Shown: piece by piece, positions 29,410-37,733 of the stretch
How positions within the stretch are numbered: position 1 is the stretch's first letter
How the letters are laid out: every line of letters starts with the position of its first letter
Assembly: GCA_025452255.1 (NCBI GenBank)
Contig: CP104974.1
Span: forward strand, 3,016,156-3,080,155
Reading direction: 5' to 3'
Source: Devosia sp. A8/3-2
GTDB taxonomy: Bacteria > Pseudomonadota > Alphaproteobacteria > Rhizobiales > Devosiaceae
DNA length: 64,000 nt
Program-made: the position numbers and the translations under genes
The notes under the pieces: model-generated
The model's database searches: none
What the model saw: the letters and a program-made list of their open reading frames with translations, nothing else
Told to the model about the DNA's origin: nothing

Positions 29410-30564
29410 ATGATCAAATCCAAGCTGCTTGCTGCCAGCACGCTGTGCTGCGCCACCATGCTGACTTTTCCCGTGATGGCGCAGGAGGCCGAATTCGTCC
29501 CCGAGACGTTCTCGGTGAAGGAAGCCATCGAGCCGGGGCCCAATATTTTCGTGGGCAAGCAGGAATGGGGTGGAGCCAGCTCGATCGAGGTCTATTCGGC
29601 TGATGACCTGACCAACAAAGGCAATATGACAGCCGGCGCGATCATCCAATTGCTGGTCGCGCCCGATGGCAAGACGGCCTATGCGCAATCGACTTTCATG
29701 AAGCGCTATACCTATGGCCCGATCGAGCAGGTGCTCAACGTCTATGATGTGAACACCCTCTCCATCACCAAGGAAATCCTGCTGCCGGGCAAGGCCGCCA
29801 TGGTGGCCGCCTATGAACCGCTGTTGGCGCAAAGTGCCGATGGCAAGTTCGTTTATGTGCAGAACGCGACGCCGGCGACCTCGGTCACCGTGGTGGATGT
29901 GGCGGCTGGCAGCGTGGTGCAGGAAGTGGCGACGCCGGGTTGCTGGGGCATCTACCCCTCGCTCGAGGGCCACAGTTTCTCGTCCATCTGCGGCGACGGC
30001 ACCTTTGCCAGCTTCGATGTGGGCGCCGATGGCGCTACAGTCGAAAAGACCATCAGCGCAAAAATCTTCGACGCCGATACCGATCCGATCTTTGTCGCAT
30101 CCGACCGCATCGGGACCGATCTGGCGTTCATCTCCTATCACGGCAATGTCTATCTGCTGTCGGACGCCACCGGCACCATCACCCAGACCGACACGTTCTC
30201 GATCACCGAAGGCCGGGCCGAGGGTTGGGCGCCAGGCGGGTACAATCTGCTCACCTATAACGACACCAATGGCGTGCTGTTCGTGACCATGCATGCCGAG
30301 GCCTATGACGGCAGCCACAAGAACGCGTCCGAGGAAATCTGGGCCTATGACGTCAAGGCGCGCAAAGCGCTCTATCAATCGCCGGCACATGGCCTGATCT
30401 CGATCAAGGTCACCGGTGGCGAAATCCCGGTGCTGTTCGGGCTCAACGAGGAAGAAAGCACTGTCGTCCGCTATGCCGTTGATCCGGAGGCCGGGTTTGC
30501 GCTCAAGGAGACCGGATCGGGTGACGGCACCGGCTTTGCCACTGTCGTTGTGGCAGGTCCGTGA
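29410..30564 (+). CDS. aauB: Aromatic-amine/methylamine dehydrogenase heavy subunit
   Basis: Periplasmic beta-propeller subunit of a TTQ quinoprotein amine dehydrogenase, partner of the light subunit encoded 1.2 kb downstream. Signal peptide ends PVMAQE; propeller segments EWGGASSIEVYSADDLTNKG, LLVAPDGKTAYAQSTFMKRYTYG, PGCWGIYPSLEGHSFSSICGDGT and WAPGGYNLLTYND are family-typical. 384 residues, intact. First gene of the cluster; its TGA overlaps the ATG of the MauE-type gene. Confidence 0.88.
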   Translation: MIKSKLLAASTLCCATMLTFPVMAQEAEFVPETFSVKEAIEPGPNIFVGKQEWGGASSIEVYSADDLTNKGNMTAGAIIQLLVAPDGKTAYAQSTFMKRYTYGPIEQVLNVYDVNTLSITKEILLPGKAAMVAAYEPLLAQSADGKFVYVQNATPATSVTVVDVAAGSVVQEVATPGCWGIYPSLEGHSFSSICGDGTFASFDVGADGATVEKTISAKIFDADTDPIFVASDRIGTDLAFISYHGNVYLLSDATGTITQTDTFSITEGRAEGWAPGGYNLLTYNDTNGVLFVTMHAEAYDGSHKNASEEIWAYDVKARKALYQSPAHGLISIKVTGGEIPVLFGLNEEESTVVRYAVDPEAGFALKETGSGDGTGFATVVVAGP

Positions 30565-31096
30565 TGGAGGCGGCTCTGGACAAGCTTGGTCGCGGCGACG
30601 GCAGCGGCGTTTATCGCCCTGCTGTTCGCCCGGGCGGCTCGGCACAAGCTCTCCGATTTCACGGCGTTCACCGGCTTCGTTGCCGACTATGACCTGATGC
30701 CCGCCAACCGGGTGAACCTTGCCGCGATGGCGCTGGTGGGCCTCGAAGTCACGGTGGTCGTCGTGCTGCTCACGCCGGGCGGCAACATGGCCGGCGCGAT
30801 GCTCGCCATCGCCCTGCTCGGGCTCTATGCGGCCGGCATGGCCATCAACATCAATCGGGGGCGCGATCGCATCGAATGCGGCTGTGGTGGCGCGGTACAG
30901 CCGCTGGGCTGGCAATTGGTGGGACGCAATGGCGTGCTGGCAGCACTTGCCGCGCTGTGCCTCGTCGGTTCGCCCTATGCGCTGTCGCTGGGCGAAGCGG
31001 CTGCCGCGCTGGTCAGCGGCTTCATCCTCTGGGTGGGCTATCTGCTGATCAGAGCAGATCATGGCCACCACTGCCGTCATGCGGCTACGGCGCTGA
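30564..31096 (+). CDS. aauE: MauE-type membrane protein for amine dehydrogenase maturation
   Basis: Integral membrane protein (about four helices: LVAATAAAFIALLFARA, LAAMALVGLEVTVVVVLL, AGAMLAIALLGLYAAGMAI, AAAALVSGFILWVGYLLI) with the conserved ECGCGG motif; MauE works with MauD in light-subunit disulfide formation. ATG at 30564 overlaps the aauB stop. An extra base turns GCCTGG into GCTCTGG near 30575. The raw frame runs on into aauD without a stop; I infer a second indel near 31050 and a true TGA at 31094-31096. Confidence 0.75.
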
Positions 31097-31113
31097 AGCT
31101 GGAAATAAGGACA

Positions 31114-31719
31114 ATGGAAATGAATGCACTCATCCTCGCAGTTGGCGTCCTCTGGGTCGTCGTGCTCTGCCTTATCGTTGCGCTGTTCGCCATGGCCCGC
31201 CAAATCGGCGTGCTCTATGAACGCGTCTCGCCTATGGGCGCGCTGGTCAATGATGCCGGCCCGCGCATCGGCGATATGACCCCGCTGTTCAGCCTGCCCA
31301 GCCTGACCGGCGGCACTGTGGCCATCGGCCCCCGCCCCGACCGTTCGACGCTGGTCTTCTTCCTTTCCCCCACCTGCCCGGTTTGTAAGAAGCTGCTGCC
31401 CATCCTGCGCTCGGTGCGGCAGGCGGAAGACAAGTGGCTCGACGTGGTGCTAGCCAGCGATGGCGATGTCGCCAAGCATCAACGCTTCATCGAAACGGCG
31501 GATCTGGGCAGCTTCCCCTATGTGGTGTCGAGCGATCTGGGCGTGTCCTATCGCGTCTCCCGCTTGCCCTTTGCCGTGTTGCTCGACAATCGCGGCATCA
31601 TCCGCGCCAAGGGCACGGTCAACAATCGCGAGCAGCTGGAAAGCCTGTTCAACGCCAAGGAAATGGGCGTCGACTCGATCCAGAGCTTCCTCGACAGCCC
31701 TGCCCCCGCCAATAGCTGA
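31114..31719 (+). CDS. aauD: MauD-type thioredoxin-like disulfide protein
   Basis: Membrane-anchored periplasmic protein (helix ILAVGVLWVVVLCLIVALFAMA) with a thioredoxin fold and active-site motif in LVFFLSPTCPVCKKLLPIL (CPVC), needed to form the six disulfides of the TTQ light subunit. Starts at ATG 31114 after AAGGACA, about 201 residues, ending QSFLDSPAPANS. Lies directly before the light-subunit gene, as in all mau/aau clusters. Confidence 0.85.
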   Translation: MEMNALILAVGVLWVVVLCLIVALFAMARQIGVLYERVSPMGALVNDAGPRIGDMTPLFSLPSLTGGTVAIGPRPDRSTLVFFLSPTCPVCKKLLPILRSVRQAEDKWLDVVLASDGDVAKHQRFIETADLGSFPYVVSSDLGVSYRVSRLPFAVLLDNRGIIRAKGTVNNREQLESLFNAKEMGVDSIQSFLDSPAPANS

Positions 31720-31739
31720 GCCCCTAAGGAGTACCTTCA

Positions 31740-32280
31740 ATGGCAATGATCGACACTATCTTTGAATGGCTCGACCGGGGTGCCGAAAAGAGCAGCCGCC
31801 GCATCGCCCGGGGCACGGGCCGGCGCAGTTTTCTGACCAAGGCGGGCGCTGCTATGCTTGGCGGGGGCCTGCTGCCCATGCTGCCCTTCGATCGCAATTT
31901 CGGCCGGGCTTTCGCCCGAGAAGGCGCCTCCCCTGACGGCGACCAGACCTCGTGCGATTACTGGCGCTATTGCGCGCTGGACGGCAATCTCTGCAATGAA
32001 TGCGGCGGCACGCTCAACCAATGCCCGCCGGGCTCGGAAGCCTCCAAAGTCTCCTGGGTCGGCACGTGCCTGCAATCCCAATGACGAGAAGGATTACCTC
32101 GTCTCCTACAATGATTGCTGCGGCAAGGCGACCTGCGCCGGATCGTTCTGTTTCACCTCCGAAGGCGAACGCCCCGGCTATCGCATGGGTCTCTACAACG
32201 ACATCAACTGGTGCATGGCCAATGATTCCAAGGGCTATCACTGCACCGTGGCCGTGCTGGTCGGGCTGGCCGATGCATAA
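31740..32280 (+). CDS. aauA: Aromatic-amine/methylamine dehydrogenase light subunit (TTQ)
   Basis: Catalytic subunit carrying tryptophan tryptophylquinone. Tat signal with twin Arg (GRRSFLTKAGAAMLGGG), then the Cys-rich core TSCDYWRYCALDGNLC. The two TTQ tryptophans are W106 (SKVSWVGTC) and W157 (NDINWCMAN), 51 residues apart as in Paracoccus MADH. The stretches SYNDCCGKATC, ERPGYR and HCTVAVLVGLA look closer to aromatic than to methylamine dehydrogenase; this is from memory. One extra base near 32071 breaks the frame before NPNDEKDYLVSYN. Stop overlaps the next ATG. Confidence 0.88.
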
Positions 32281-32716
32281 AGGCCTTGTCGTAACGCTGG
32301 CGCTTGCACTGCTCGCCGCGCCTGCCCACGGGCAGGATGCGGCGGGGCAGACAGCCTTCGCCGATACCTGCGGCGCCTGCCACATGGCCGATGGCAGCGG
32401 CTCGCCGGGGCTGGCGCCACCGCTCAACGACGCGGCGTTGTGGCAAACGTTGGGCGATCAAAGCGGGCGCTATGTGGCCGGGGTGATCCTGAGCGGGCTC
32501 ACCGGCAAGATCGAAGCCGGCGGGCAGACCTATATGGGCCTCGCCATGCCGACGCATAATTGGCTGGGCGACGATGAGGTCGTGGCCATCGCCAATTATC
32601 TGCTGGCTGACATTAATGGCCTGCCGGCTTCGGTCGATACGGCTCTGGTTGCCGAAATACGCGCGGCAGTGCCCAGCCACGCTGAATTGCGGGCTATGCG
32701 CAAGGGTGATCAATGA
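32273..32716 (+). CDS. Monohaem cytochrome c (first of two)
   Basis: 147 residues with signal peptide MHKGLVVTLALALLAAPAHGQ and haem site FADTCGACHM in a class I fold (GSPGLAPPLNDAALW, TYMGLAMPTHNWLGDDEVVAIANYLL, where a Met in the MPTH region can be the sixth ligand). ATG overlaps the aauA stop by 8 bp. Likely the electron acceptor of the amine dehydrogenase, replacing amicyanin or azurin, neither of which is present. Confidence 0.85.
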   Translation: MHKGLVVTLALALLAAPAHGQDAAGQTAFADTCGACHMADGSGSPGLAPPLNDAALWQTLGDQSGRYVAGVILSGLTGKIEAGGQTYMGLAMPTHNWLGDDEVVAIANYLLADINGLPASVDTALVAEIRAAVPSHAELRAMRKGDQ

Positions 32717-33159
32717 CATCTCTGCGTGCTTTTGCCTTGCTCGGCTTGCTGGCGGTGACGCCCGCGGCCGCACAAGAGCGCTCGCCCCACGCCAATTACA
32801 TCCTGCGTTGCGCCGGTTGTCACGCCATGGATGGCTCGGGCCATCCGGTGGGCGGCATCCCCGATTTTCGCAACTCGGTGGGCGCGTTTGCCCACGATGA
32901 AACCGGCCGCACCTATCTGATGCATGTGCCCGGCGTGATTGGCGCCAGCCTGTCCGACACCGAGATCGCGGCGGTGCTCAACTACATCATGGACAATTGG
33001 GGCGGCGAATCCGTTCCTGCCGATTTCATCCCCTTCACAGGCATCGAGGTCAGCACGCTGCGCGTCAAGACCATTGGCGATGTCGTCACGTATCGGCGCA
33101 AACTGGTTGAAACCCTCACCCAGCAAGGCATTGCCACCGCCGGCTATCCTTGGCCTTAG
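32713..33159 (+). CDS. Monohaem cytochrome c (second of two)
   Basis: 148 residues; signal peptide MTSLRAFALLGLLAVTPAAAQE, haem motif LRCAGCHAMDGSGHPVGGIPDF, then TYLMHVPGVIGASLSDTEIAAVLNYIMDNWG with a Met as possible axial ligand, and an unusual C-terminal extension of about 40 residues. ATG overlaps the previous stop as ATGA. A lone CXXCH means it is not the dihaem MauG. Last gene of the amine cluster; no terminator hairpin recognised directly after it. Confidence 0.82.
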   Translation: MTSLRAFALLGLLAVTPAAAQERSPHANYILRCAGCHAMDGSGHPVGGIPDFRNSVGAFAHDETGRTYLMHVPGVIGASLSDTEIAAVLNYIMDNWGGESVPADFIPFTGIEVSTLRVKTIGDVVTYRRKLVETLTQQGIATAGYPWP

Positions 33160-33303
33160 TACGGCAATCGTTGCACGCCCACACCATTGCCAAGAATATC
33201 GGCGGCCGCGCCCCATCTGCCCAAACCGTGTGCAGCCAGCCGATGTTCTAGCCGCCAGCCCTGCAAAAGCGGTCCAAAATCCCCCAATATCGGGCAAAAG
33301 CAC

Positions 33304-33320
33304 TTGGCACGTGCCTTGCA
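33304..33320 (+). promoter_or_regulatory. Sigma-54 (RpoN) -24/-12 promoter
   Basis: TTGGCACGTGCCTTGCA fits the RpoN consensus TGGCACG-N4-TTGCA at every conserved position: GG at 33306-33307 and GC at 33318-33319 with the obligatory 10-bp spacing. The predicted start near 33331 is immediately upstream of the riboswitch aptamer. It implies control by an enhancer-binding protein, most plausibly NtrC, though I could not find a clean NtrC site upstream. Confidence 0.8.
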
Positions 33321-33337
33321 TTATATCTGCCGAGTTG

Positions 33338-33443
33338 GGTGCTAGGGTTCCGGCGTCGTCATGACGTGTCTGGTCCGAGAGCCACCCGCCGGCGCGGAGC
33401 AATCGTGTCGGACACGGCGGGACAAAAGCCCGGGAGACCTCGT
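33338..33443 (+). ncRNA. Guanidine-I (ykkC) riboswitch
   Basis: Three diagnostic blocks occur in order: CTAGGGTTCCG (33342-33352), TGGTCCGAGAG (33371-33381) and ACGGCGGGACAAAAGCCC followed by GGGAGA (33414-33437). This is the guanidine-I aptamer, which binds guanidinium and turns downstream genes on. It is followed by a terminator and then a guanidine-metabolism operon, which confirms the assignment. Confidence 0.92.
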
Positions 33444-33450
33444 AAGCCAA

Positions 33451-33485
33451 GGGATTGGCTCGATGGTTTCTGCCGATCCCTTTTT
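33451..33485 (+). terminator. Riboswitch expression-platform terminator
   Basis: GGGATTGGC (33451-33459) pairs with GCCGATCCC (33472-33480; one G-T) and is followed by TTTTT. The hairpin begins 8 nt after the aptamer, so guanidinium binding would prevent its formation and allow read-through into the ABC-transporter gene at 33509. Confidence 0.8.
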
Positions 33486-33508
33486 GTGAATACGCAAAGG
33501 GGATCTAG

Positions 33509-34579
33509 ATGACGAAACTGTCCAAATTTCTCGTTACGGCATTGCTGGCTTCGACCGTGGGTTTCGGAACAACGCTGCCCGCACTCGCTCAAGCCAAGAC
33601 CGATTTCAAGGTCGCTCGGTCGATCTATGTCGGCTGGATGCCACGGGGCTATGCCGCCGATAATGGCATCGTGCAGAAATGGGCCGACAAATATGGCATC
33701 ACCATCGAGGTGACCCAGTTCAACGACTATGTGGAGTCAATGAACCAATACACCGCCGGCGCCTATGACGCGGTGACCCTGACCAATATGGATGGCCTGT
33801 CCATTCCCGCAGCAGGTGGCGTTGACACCACCGCGGTCATCATCGGCGACTTCTCCAACGGCAATGACGCCGTCATCCTCAAGGACCAGACCGAGCTGGC
33901 CGCCATCAAGGGGCAGAACGTCAACCTCGTCGAATTCTCCGTCTCCCACTATCTGCTCGCCCGCGCTCGAAGCGCAGGGATGAGCGAGCGCGACGTCAAG
34001 GTCATCAACACCTCCGACCCCGACATGGTCGGCGCCTTCCAGACGCCGGATGTCACCGCCATGGTTACACGGAACCCCATGGTCTCCGAAATTCTCGCGC
34101 TGCCCAACGCCACCAATGTGTTCAACAGCGCCGACATTCCCGGCGAAATTATCGACCTGATGGTCGCCAATACGGATGTACTCGCGGCCAATCCCGATTT
34201 CGGCAAGGCACTGGCCGGCATCTGGTATGACACCATGGCAATCATGACCGCCGACACGCCCGAAGGCATTGCCGCACGGCAGGCCATGGGCGTCGCCTCG
34301 GGCACCGATCAGGCCGGCTACGAAGCCCAGCTCGCCGCCACCAAACTGTTCCCCACGCCAGCGGAAGCCGTCGCGTTCACCACGGCGCCGGAGCTCGCCA
34401 CCACCATGGACCGCGTGCGCACCTTCCTCTTTGACAAAGGTCTGCTCGGCTCCGGCGCCCCCTCGGCCGATGTCATCGGCATCGAGCTGCCCGACGGCAC
34501 CGTGCTGGGCGACCCCGCTAATGTGAAGCTGCGCTTCACCGCCAACTACATGAGCATGGCCGCCGACGGCGCCCTCTGA
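33509..34579 (+). CDS. Guanidine-operon ABC transporter substrate-binding protein
   Basis: Periplasmic binding protein of the NitT/TauT type found beside urea-carboxylase-like genes (TIGR03427 group). Signal peptide MTKLSKFLVTALLASTVGFG to ALAQ; then FKVARSIYVGWMPRGYAADNGIVQKWADKYGITIEVTQFNDYVESMNQYTAGAYD, the family start, and an AVIIGDFSNGNDAVI segment. 356 residues. RBS AAAGGGGA. The raw TRNPM near residue 190 would be TWNPM if CCTGG was misread; ARARSAGMS near 33965 looks like a doubly shifted ALEAQGMS. Probable ligand guanidinium. Confidence 0.88.
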   Translation: MTKLSKFLVTALLASTVGFGTTLPALAQAKTDFKVARSIYVGWMPRGYAADNGIVQKWADKYGITIEVTQFNDYVESMNQYTAGAYDAVTLTNMDGLSIPAAGGVDTTAVIIGDFSNGNDAVILKDQTELAAIKGQNVNLVEFSVSHYLLARARSAGMSERDVKVINTSDPDMVGAFQTPDVTAMVTRNPMVSEILALPNATNVFNSADIPGEIIDLMVANTDVLAANPDFGKALAGIWYDTMAIMTADTPEGIAARQAMGVASGTDQAGYEAQLAATKLFPTPAEAVAFTTAPELATTMDRVRTFLFDKGLLGSGAPSADVIGIELPDGTVLGDPANVKLRFTANYMSMAADGAL

Positions 34580-34626
34580 ACCGGATCGGGCCGGCTTCTG
34601 GCCGGCCCACAGACGGAGCCCACACC

Positions 34627-35442
34627 ATGCGTTGGATCAATACCAAACCCGGGCCGGCCGTGCGGCTGATGCTCATGCTCGCGCCCTTCGTGCTGCTGGT
34701 CATTGCCTATGGCATGGGCTCGGCCGCGCGGCTGGCCGACAATCCCAGCGACAAATTGCTGCCCGCGCTGGCCAGCCTCACCGACGCCATCAACCGCATG
34801 GCCTTCACTCCCGATGTGCGCACCGGCGAATATCTGATGTGGGCGGACACCATTGCCAGCCTCTCCCGCCTGCTCTGGACGCTGGGCATTTCCACCACGA
34901 TTGCCCTGCTGTTCGGCATGATCGTCGGCATGTTCCCCTATGTGCGGGCGCTGCTGGCCCCGTTCATTGCCACCATCTCCATGGTGCCGCCGCTGGCTCT
35001 CTTGCCCATCCTCTTCATCGTGCTGGGCCCGGGCGAAGCCGCCAAGATCACGCTGATCGTCATCGGCGTCGCCCCGGCCATGATCCGCGACCTCGCCCTC
35101 AAGGTCATCGAGCTGCCGCGCGAGCAGATCATCAAGGCCGAAACGCTGGGCGGCTCCTCCCGGCAGATCGCCCTGCGCGTGGTCCTGCCGCAAACCCTGC
35201 CCCGGCTGCTCACCTGCCTGCGCCTGCAACTGGGCCCCGCACGTCTGTTCCTCATCGCCGCCGAAGCCATCTCGGCGGATTCCAGGCTCGGCTACCGCAT
35301 CTTCCTCGTCCGCCGCTATCTGTCGATGGATGTGATCTTCCCCTATGTGGCTCGGATTACCCTGCTCGCCATCATCATGAATTTCGCGCTCGATCGGCTG
35401 CGCATCGCCATCTTCCCCTGGTCCAATCTGGAGCGGCAGTGA
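34627..35442 (+). CDS. Guanidine-operon ABC transporter permease
   Basis: SsuC/TauC-type inner-membrane subunit, 271 residues: MLMLAPFVLLVIAYGMG, LLWTLGISTTIALLFGMIVGMFP, FIATISMVPPLALLPILFIVLGPGEAAKITLIVIGV, and an EAA-like loop EQIIKAETLGGSSRQIALRVVLPQTLPRL. Follows the binding protein by 47 bp and its TGA overlaps the ATG of the ATPase gene. Confidence 0.88.
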   Translation: MRWINTKPGPAVRLMLMLAPFVLLVIAYGMGSAARLADNPSDKLLPALASLTDAINRMAFTPDVRTGEYLMWADTIASLSRLLWTLGISTTIALLFGMIVGMFPYVRALLAPFIATISMVPPLALLPILFIVLGPGEAAKITLIVIGVAPAMIRDLALKVIELPREQIIKAETLGGSSRQIALRVVLPQTLPRLLTCLRLQLGPARLFLIAAEAISADSRLGYRIFLVRRYLSMDVIFPYVARITLLAIIMNFALDRLRIAIFPWSNLERQ

Positions 35443-36273
35443 TGAGTACGATCGTGCTCGACAATGTCTGGAAGGAATATGGCGACCAGATCGTGCTGGA
35501 AAAGGTCTCGCTGACCATCGCTTCCCGCGCCTTCGTCGCCACTGGTCGGCCCGTCGGGTTGCAGCAAGACCACTTTCCTCAAAATGCTGCTCGGCGAGGA
35601 AGCCCCCACGCGCGGCACCATCACCCTCGATGGCATCCCGCTGGTGGCCGAGCCCGGTCCTGACCGAGGCGTCGTCTTCCAGCGCTATTCGGTATTTCCG
35701 CACCTCACCGTGCTGGGCAATGTGCTGCTCGGCAAAGCCTTCACCGGCTCCAAAATCGCCGCCCGCCTATTCGGCGCCAGCAAGCGCAGTGCCGTCGAAG
35801 AAGCGCGCCAGCTCATCGCCGATGTTGGCCTCGCCGGTTCCGAAGACAAATACCCCGCCCAGCTCTCCGGCGGCATGCAACAGCGCCTCGCCCTCGCCCG
35901 AGGCGCTGATCATGAAGCCCAAAGTGCTGCTGCTCGACGAGCCGTTTGGCGCGCTCGATCCCGGCATTCGCGCCGAAATCCATGTGCTGATGAAGTGCCT
36001 CTGGCACGAGACCAGAACTCACCGTCGTCATGGTCACCCATGACATGCGCGAGGCCTTCACCACGGGCACCCGCGTCATCGCCTTCGAGCGCCCGCGCGA
36101 CCGCCCCGAGGAGCGCAGAGCGCTACGGCGCCCTGCTCAGCCGCGACATCGATATCTGGCCGCCGCGCATTGCCGGCGAGCCTTCCATTTTTGCCCCCGA
36201 CCGGGACGACCCGGTCATGCCCTTGGGTCTTGCTCAGGACGACTCGGCACCAACACAAGGAGACAAACCATGA
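35442..36273 (+). CDS. Guanidine-operon ABC transporter ATP-binding protein
   Basis: NitD/TauB-type ATPase. Repaired reading: Walker A LVGPSGCSKTTFLKMLLG, Q-loop GVVFQRYSVFPHLTVLGN, signature LSGGMQQRLALARAL, Walker B VLLLDEPFGALDPGIR, switch His VMVTHDMREAF. The Walker A has Ser for the usual second-to-last Gly (GCSKT). At least four indels (near 35542, 35903, 36015, 36115), mostly at CCTGG/CCAGG or GCGCGC. About 277 residues. Its stop overlaps the start of the next gene (ATGA). Confidence 0.85.
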
Positions 36274-37065
36274 GCCGTACGCCCGAACAGATCGCCGCCG
36301 ACCGCGCGCTATGAAGAACACCAGCGCAAAGGCCTGCAAAACGCCCCCAAGGCTTTGCCCGCCGCCAGCGCCATTCCGGCCGCGCCGATTGCCGACCCCA
36401 TCCACACCGAAACCATTCCCGGCGGCTGGTATTGGTCGACCAATCTCAAAGCCGGCGACACGATCCGCATCGCGCAGGATCAGGGCCCTTCAGCCGTGGC
36501 CATGATCGCTCGGAGCCTTGCCGACACCAGCGAGCGCCTCAACCTGCCCGACACGGTCAAAGTGCAATGGACCACCGCCATCGCCAAGGGCCGCGTGCTG
36601 TTCTCCGATATGGGCCGCGTCATGTTCTCGGTCACCGAAGCGGCCTCATCCGCCCATGATGGCACGGTCGGAGGCTCCAACGCCGCGTCCAATGCCCGCT
36701 ATCCCGGCGACACCCGCAACACGCGCGACAATTTCGTCCTCGTCGCCGGCAAGCTGGGGCTGGACCGTCGCGACATCCCCTCGGCCCTCACCTTCTTCGC
36801 GCCCGTCCGGGTCAACGCCGACGGCGCTTTCGTCTGGCACGAGGACATGCGCCAGCCCGGCGATTACATCGAGCTACGCGCCGAGATGGACACGGTCATC
36901 GCCCTCTCCAACTGCCCGCACCCGCTCGATCCCAACCCCGCCTATGCCCCCAATCCGGTGACCGTCACCCGCTTCCGCTTGCCCGTGCCCGCCGACGATC
37001 TCTGCCGCACCGCCACGGCCGAAGCCACCCGTGGCTTTGAAAACAACACCATGCAGCTGGCTTGA
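36270..37065 (+). CDS. DUF1989 protein UAAP1: carboxyguanidine deiminase subunit
   Basis: Urea-amidolyase-associated protein 1; with the next protein it forms the heterodimeric carboxyguanidine deiminase (CgdAB) that converts carboxyguanidine to allophanate and ammonia. Segments: IPGGWYWSTNLKAGDTIRI, TVKVQWTTAIAKGRVLFSDMGRVMFSVTEA, and FFAPVRVNADGAFVWHEDMRQPGDYIELRAEMDTVIALSNCPHPLDP with the conserved Cys/His metal-site pattern. Loss of two bases in a GCGCGC run near 36308 produces a false stop after ADRAL; the true reading is ADRARYEEHQRKG. About 265 residues. Confidence 0.85.
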
Positions 37066-37077
37066 GGGGAGACACAG

Positions 37078-37686
37078 ATGAGCATTCAGGAACACTTCAT
37101 CCCCGCCGAAAAGCCGTGGTCCGGCATTGTCCGCAAGGGCCAAACGATCCGCATTATCGACAGCGAAGGCCAGCAGGCCGTCGATACCCTGTTCTACAAG
37201 GCCGACGACTTCTCCGAACGCTATAGCGGCCGGGACACCCTACGCGTCCGGGGCAGCGCCTATGTCGGCATCGGCACTGAGATCATCAGCAATGAAGGCA
37301 ATGTCATGCTGGTGGTAACCGCCGATAGCTGCGGCCGCCACGACACCTCGGCCGGCGCCTGCTCCTGCGAAAGCAACACCGTCCGCTTCGGCCACGACAC
37401 CAAATATCTGCACGCCTGCCACGATAATTTCCTGCTCGAAGTCACCAAACACGGCATGGGCAAGCGCGACATCGTCCCCAATATCAACTTCTTCATGAAC
37501 GTGCCCATCGAGCCCTCCGGCCAGATGACCATCGTCGACGGCCTCTCCGCCCCCGGCGACCATGTCGAACTGCGTGCCGAAATGGACGTCCTCTGCGTCA
37601 TCTCCAACTGCCCTCAGGTGAACAACCCCTGCAACGGCTTTAACCCGACGCCGATCAAGGTCGTGATTTCGGGGGATGCTGCATGA
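37078..37686 (+). CDS. DUF1989 protein UAAP2: carboxyguanidine deiminase subunit
   Basis: Second deiminase subunit, 202 residues, intact. Begins MSIQEHFIPAEKPWSGIVRKGQTIRIIDSEGQQAVDTLFY; SCGRHDTSAGACSCESN supplies Cys/His zinc ligands; NINFFMNVPIEPSGQMTIVDGLSAPGDHVELRAEMDVLCVISNCPQVNNPCNG is the family C-terminus. Preceded by GAGGGGAGA. Paralogue of the preceding protein (shared DHVELRAEMDVL..SNCP pattern). Confidence 0.92.
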   Translation: MSIQEHFIPAEKPWSGIVRKGQTIRIIDSEGQQAVDTLFYKADDFSERYSGRDTLRVRGSAYVGIGTEIISNEGNVMLVVTADSCGRHDTSAGACSCESNTVRFGHDTKYLHACHDNFLLEVTKHGMGKRDIVPNINFFMNVPIEPSGQMTIVDGLSAPGDHVELRAEMDVLCVISNCPQVNNPCNGFNPTPIKVVISGDAA

Positions 37687-37733
37687 TCTTGCACCATATA
37701 GCCGCAGATCGCGCCTGCTGGGGGCATTGAACC

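Noticed and set aside
29377..31203. 608-codon minus-strand frame opposite aauB-aauD
   Set aside because: His/Gly/Arg-rich antisense reading of high-GC genes on the plus strand; no start signal or domain.
30586..31719. Apparent natural fusion of MauE and MauD in one open frame
   Set aside because: The alternative frame gives a proper stop at 31094-31096 followed by a ribosome-binding site and ATG at 31114, and this region has indels nearby; an indel near 31050 explains the read-through.
33160..33300. NtrC enhancer sites upstream of the sigma-54 promoter
   Set aside because: Only scattered half-sites such as TTGCAC near 33171 were seen, not a convincing TGCACC-N5-GGTGCA palindrome, so none is annotated.
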